Part shown: positions 6,718-9,177 of the stretch, piece by piece
Position numbering within the stretch: the stretch's first letter is position 1
How the letters are laid out: each line of letters begins with the position of its first letter
Origin: GH45 sp965370965
GTDB lineage: Bacteria > Bacteroidota > Bacteroidia > Bacteroidales > SZUA-534
Direction of reading: 5' to 3'
NCBI GenBank assembly: GCA_965370965.1
Contig: CBDUWQ010000159.1
Span: forward strand, 1-9,177
Length of the DNA: 9,177 nucleotides
The notes under the pieces: model-generated
Told to the model about the DNA's origin: nothing
Databases searched by the model: none
The model's input: the letters and a program-made list of their open reading frames with translations, nothing else
Program-made: the position numbers and the translations under genes

Positions 6718-7671
6718 ATGACTGAAAAAAAAGATACCCCACAGGAAATTGATTTAATAGAACTGTTCTCAAATATTGGAAACTGGATTGGAGACAAGAT
6801 TACATGGTTGTTGAATATTGCAGAAAGGATTTTTTACTTTTTTTTACGCAATACGTTATGGTTTGCCCTTTTTATTATTACAGGTGCTGCTATAGGATAT
6901 TTTAGCCATAAAGTTGCAAAACTATATTACCATAGCGAAATGATTGGCTATTCGCACACCATTAGCAATATTGAGGTAATTCAGAGCCTTAACAACTGGA
7001 ACTATGGAGCAGAGTTTACTGATGAAGATAGGGAGAAAATAAAAGCCATTGGAGCAACCTATGTTTTAGATATAAATAAAGATGGGCGTTGGGATATGGT
7101 TGAAGATTTAGAAACATTAAACAGCCTTGACACCAACATTATGAAGCAAAGGCTATATGGAAACTTCTGTATTCAGATAGAGGTGTTTGATACGGTCATG
7201 ATACCAAAAATTAAAACAAAGGTTATTGATTACCTGTCAAACAACAAAAGGGTTATTGAAAGAAACGAGATTAGGCTGAGGCAACAAGAGCAGATGATTC
7301 CAAAACTTCAAAAAGAAATTGTTGATTTAGATAAACTAAAAAGCATTGAGTACTTTGAAAAAAACAGACCTACTACTGCCAAGTTAGGCCAAATGCTTTT
7401 AATAGGAGAAAAAGAGACCAAATTATACCATAAAGATGTTCTTGCTTTATTCAAACAAAAGCAAGCAATTGAAAAAGATTTATTTTTAAATAAAGATCCT
7501 TTTGAGATTATTCTTGATTTTTCGGTTCCGGCAACTGAGGAAAACAATATAACTTTACTGATTACCAAGTATATAAAGATATCTCTTATATTGGGTTTTT
7601 TAATAATACTGTTTTTTGATCAGCGTAAATTTATATTTAAGCAAATTAAAAGAGCAAAAGAAAATTTATAG
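6718..7671 (+). CDS. Wzz-like (chain-length determinant-like) two-TM membrane protein with EF-hand-like loop
   Basis: A 317-residue protein with the layout of Wzz/polysaccharide co-polymerase proteins: a cytoplasmic N-terminus with QEIDLIELF (9-17) as in many Wzz-type proteins, a first membrane helix (about 44-63), a large extracytoplasmic domain (64-283) with a charged probable coiled coil (about 178-210), a second membrane helix (about 284-300) and a short basic cytoplasmic tail. There is no C-terminal kinase domain. Known members set the chain length of O-antigen or capsule; assignment here rests on topology and the N-terminal motif, so it is moderate. Residues 118-129 (DINKDGRWDMVE) fit the EF-hand calcium loop: acidic or Asn at positions 1, 3, 5 and 9, Gly at 6, Glu at 12. 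It lies 31 bp after the SirB1-like gene and is followed by a strong terminator. The neighbouring minus-strand glycosyltransferase supports a polysaccharide role. Confidence 0.75.
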   Translation: MTEKKDTPQEIDLIELFSNIGNWIGDKITWLLNIAERIFYFFLRNTLWFALFIITGAAIGYFSHKVAKLYYHSEMIGYSHTISNIEVIQSLNNWNYGAEFTDEDREKIKAIGATYVLDINKDGRWDMVEDLETLNSLDTNIMKQRLYGNFCIQIEVFDTVMIPKIKTKVIDYLSNNKRVIERNEIRLRQQEQMIPKLQKEIVDLDKLKSIEYFEKNRPTTAKLGQMLLIGEKETKLYHKDVLALFKQKQAIEKDLFLNKDPFEIILDFSVPATEENNITLLITKYIKISLILGFLIILFFDQRKFIFKQIKRAKENL

Positions 7672-7698
7672 CATATTCAATAATAAATATAAACATAG

Positions 7699-7736
7699 AG
7701 GCTATCATTTTGGTAGCCTTTTTTGTTTTTTATAAA
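7699..7736 (+). terminator. Intrinsic terminator of the SirB1-like/Wzz-like unit
   Basis: AGGCTATC (7699-7706) pairs with GGTAGCCT (7712-7719) in an 8-bp stem with one U-G pair and a 5-base loop, followed by a T-rich tract (TTTTTTGTTTTTTA). It begins 27 bases after the Wzz-like stop codon. The stem and T-tract overlap the last codons of the convergent acyltransferase gene, whose C-terminal KKQKRLPK is encoded by the complement of this terminator. On the minus strand no T-run follows the hairpin, so it should work in the plus direction only. Confidence 0.85.
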
Positions 7737-8583
7737 TACCAATAAGATTAAAAACAGCCTTTAACGATTTATTTTTAATTACACCCTTAAACAGATACAA
7801 TATGGAAACAAATAAGTTATAAGGAAAACGGATGGCCATTTCAAGATTTAAGCCCACTTTTTCAAACCCAAATTTATTTATAAGCATTGTTTGAATTTGA
7901 GTTGTATGCAATAAATTCTTATACCCATCACTAATAAACTCAAAACCTTGATTCTTTAAATACTCTTCGGATAAAGTGTGGAACAGAGCATATGACGGAT
8001 ATAATTTATTGTGAATTTTGCTTAACCTTATTTCTGATATATTTGCTTCGTAATTGCCATAACAGTAAACTACCGCATATCCTATTAATACACCATTGCT
8101 AAAAATGCCCCAATAATTTATTATATCTTCAAAACCAGTAGTTGCACTAATCTGTTTTTTATAATATTCTTCTGATAAAGTAACCTTTGAATAGTCTTCG
8201 GTGGCTCTTTTATAAATACCAAACCCTTTGTTTAAAACCATCTCCACAGGAATCCTTTTTATGGTATTGCTCTTTATGCCCTTGCGAACCTGATTGCGGA
8301 TATTTGATGAGGTATATTCATCAATTTCGGTATGGTTTTTTTTTACCACTGCGTACCATTGGCTATTTTCGCTCGCACTGCCGAACCACGACCACCATAT
8401 TATCTTACCCTTTAATTTTTTAAAGATGCCATTATAATCAATTGGTTTAATAGGTTTTTTTTGAATTACAGACCCCAACGGTATAATAATTTGGTTATAC
8501 TCCCTAAACAATAAATTATCGATTTGCACATACCTAACCCCCATTTTTTGTAATAATTCTTTATATCTATCAATATATGCCAT
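7705..8583 (-). CDS. GNAT/FemAB-like acyltransferase of a polysaccharide locus
   Basis: A 292-residue predicted cytoplasmic or membrane-peripheral protein resembling the GNAT/FemAB-type acyltransferases found in Bacteroidota exopolysaccharide loci. The C-terminal half carries the recognisable pattern: NIRNQVRKGIK (94-104), a helix with YKRATEDYS (124-132), the core strands INYWGIFSNGVLIGYAVVY (155-173), SEIRLSKIHNKLYPSYALF (183-201), then FEFISDGYKNLLHTTQIQ (214-231) and KFGFEKV (237-243). The first 90 residues are a less conserved FemAB-like half. Such enzymes move an acyl or aminoacyl group from a CoA or tRNA donor to a sugar, lipid or amino-sugar; the substrate is unknown. It starts 5 bp after the stop of the upstream glycosyltransferase gene, so the two are surely one transcript. 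The 3' end overlaps the terminator of the convergent Wzz-like gene. Confidence 0.75.
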   Translation of the reverse strand: MAYIDRYKELLQKMGVRYVQIDNLLFREYNQIIIPLGSVIQKKPIKPIDYNGIFKKLKGKIIWWSWFGSASENSQWYAVVKKNHTEIDEYTSSNIRNQVRKGIKSNTIKRIPVEMVLNKGFGIYKRATEDYSKVTLSEEYYKKQISATTGFEDIINYWGIFSNGVLIGYAVVYCYGNYEANISEIRLSKIHNKLYPSYALFHTLSEEYLKNQGFEFISDGYKNLLHTTQIQTMLINKFGFEKVGLNLEMAIRFPYNLFVSILYLFKGVIKNKSLKAVFNLIGIYKKQKRLPK

Positions 8584-8588
8584 GTATG

Positions 8589-9177
8589 TTATCGTTTAAA
8601 TCTTATTGCCGATAATAGCCCAATTAATGAGCCTATTCCGTATGAAACATGAAGTGTTACAAAAGCACAAAAATTATAAAAAGGGTTAGCTTTTCTATAA
8701 CCGGATATGCAAAGTGAGGTTACCACACCTAAATATGATATTAATGAAAACAAGGATATTAAATAGAACCATTTTGAGACAAAAAGCCCAAACAATAACG
8801 GCACCAAAAGAGATAAAACAAAAAACATAGGAACATAATGCCTAAAACTTAACGATTGTATTTTTTTTGTGATAAACAGTGTTTTTAGATTCCAAAACCC
8901 ATTACCATAATTATTTTGTGCTAGCCCTGCAAAATTTTCGCGCGCATAATAGGTAACTTTTAATAAAGGCTCCATCCAAATATGAAAACCATTGTGCTTT
9001 ATCCTTTTTGATAGTTCAATATCGTGGTTGCGGATAAGTTTTTCGTTATAAACACCGGCTTTTTCAAACACCTCCTTTTTATACAGCCCAAAAGGCACGG
9101 TATCAACCTCAATTAATTCTTTAGCTCCTATCCTAAACATTGAATTGCCAACGCCAAACCTGTGCGATAGTACAAAC
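8589..9177 (-). CDS. GT2-family glycosyltransferase (ExoA-like), N-terminus outside window
   Basis: The minus-strand frame is open up to the right window edge, giving 195 C-terminal residues of a protein expected to be about 320-340 long; the internal ATG at 9140 is not the start, because the family-typical HRFGVGNSMFRIG runs through it. The visible part holds the end of the catalytic domain: EVDTVPFGLYKKEVFEKAGVYNEKL (partial residues 23-47) and NHDIEL (50-55), equivalent to the usual NQDDEL acidic motif, then VTYYAREN and GFWNLKTL. Three hydrophobic segments follow (about 115-133, 135-156, 166-190) with FRHYVP and HVSYGIGSL, as in ExoA-type succinoglycan glucosyltransferases. The role is transfer of a sugar to a lipid-linked oligosaccharide at the inner membrane; donor and acceptor are unknown. 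It lies directly upstream of the acyltransferase gene in one probable operon. Confidence 0.88.
   Translation of the reverse strand, partial: FVLSHRFGVGNSMFRIGAKELIEVDTVPFGLYKKEVFEKAGVYNEKLIRNHDIELSKRIKHNGFHIWMEPLLKVTYYARENFAGLAQNNYGNGFWNLKTLFITKKIQSLSFRHYVPMFFVLSLLVPLLFGLFVSKWFYLISLFSLISYLGVVTSLCISGYRKANPFYNFCAFVTLHVSYGIGSLIGLLSAIRFKR

Noticed and set aside
9104..9140. ATG at 9140 as the start of the minus-strand glycosyltransferase
   Set aside because: The frame stays open to the window edge and upstream codons (HRFGVGNS) match the family, so the gene is simply cut by the window.

Overview
This AT-rich window reads like the chromosome of a Bacteroidota bacterium, probably Bacteroidales/Marinilabiliales-like. 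The grounds are protein style (Lys/Asn/Ile-rich, a Bacteroidota-type UvrA paralogue, a Bacteroidota-type nucleoside phosphorylase, a Wzz-like membrane protein), very weak Shine-Dalgarno signals, and scattered matches to the Bacteroidota -7 box TAnnTTTG. The lineage is an inference from family resemblance and base composition. No rRNA, tRNA, transposase, CRISPR array or phage gene was seen.

Layout. 1-2544 (+) is the 3' 90% of a uvrA excinuclease gene, cut by the left window edge. It converges on a minus-strand pair: a tandem universal stress protein (4320 to 3445), then a prohibitin/SPFH membrane protein (3391 to 2579). The convergent point, 2511-2580, is an inverted cluster of 7-bp GTTRCAR-type repeats that contains the uvrA stop codon and touches the prohibitin stop codon. 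A 132-bp divergent AT-rich spacer (4321-4452) separates the stress protein from a plus-strand nucleoside phosphorylase (4453-5322). Then comes a 497-bp gene-free region (5323-5819) full of structure: a composite repeat bounded by inverted ends, a hairpin, two small palindromes, and a 24-bp inverted repeat of the CACGAAGGCACGAAG type. Downstream are a SirB1-like transglutaminase-fold protein (5820-6686) and a Wzz-like two-TM protein with an EF-hand-like loop (6718-7671), closed by a clear intrinsic terminator. On the minus strand, converging on it, a GT2 glycosyltransferase (partial, 9177 to 8589) and a GNAT/FemAB-like acyltransferase (8583 to 7705) lie 5 bp apart and look like the end of a surface-polysaccharide operon that continues beyond the right edge.

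How the genes fit together. The left half is DNA repair, stress and nucleoside-salvage housekeeping. The right half looks like the edge of a polysaccharide locus: chain-length-determinant-like protein, glycosyltransferase and sugar or lipid acyltransferase. I see no convincing new multi-gene system. The most notable features are the EF-hand-like motif in the Wzz-like protein, the missing zinc-ligand cysteines in UvrA, and repeats or hairpins that overlap the ends of genes at three separate gene ends.
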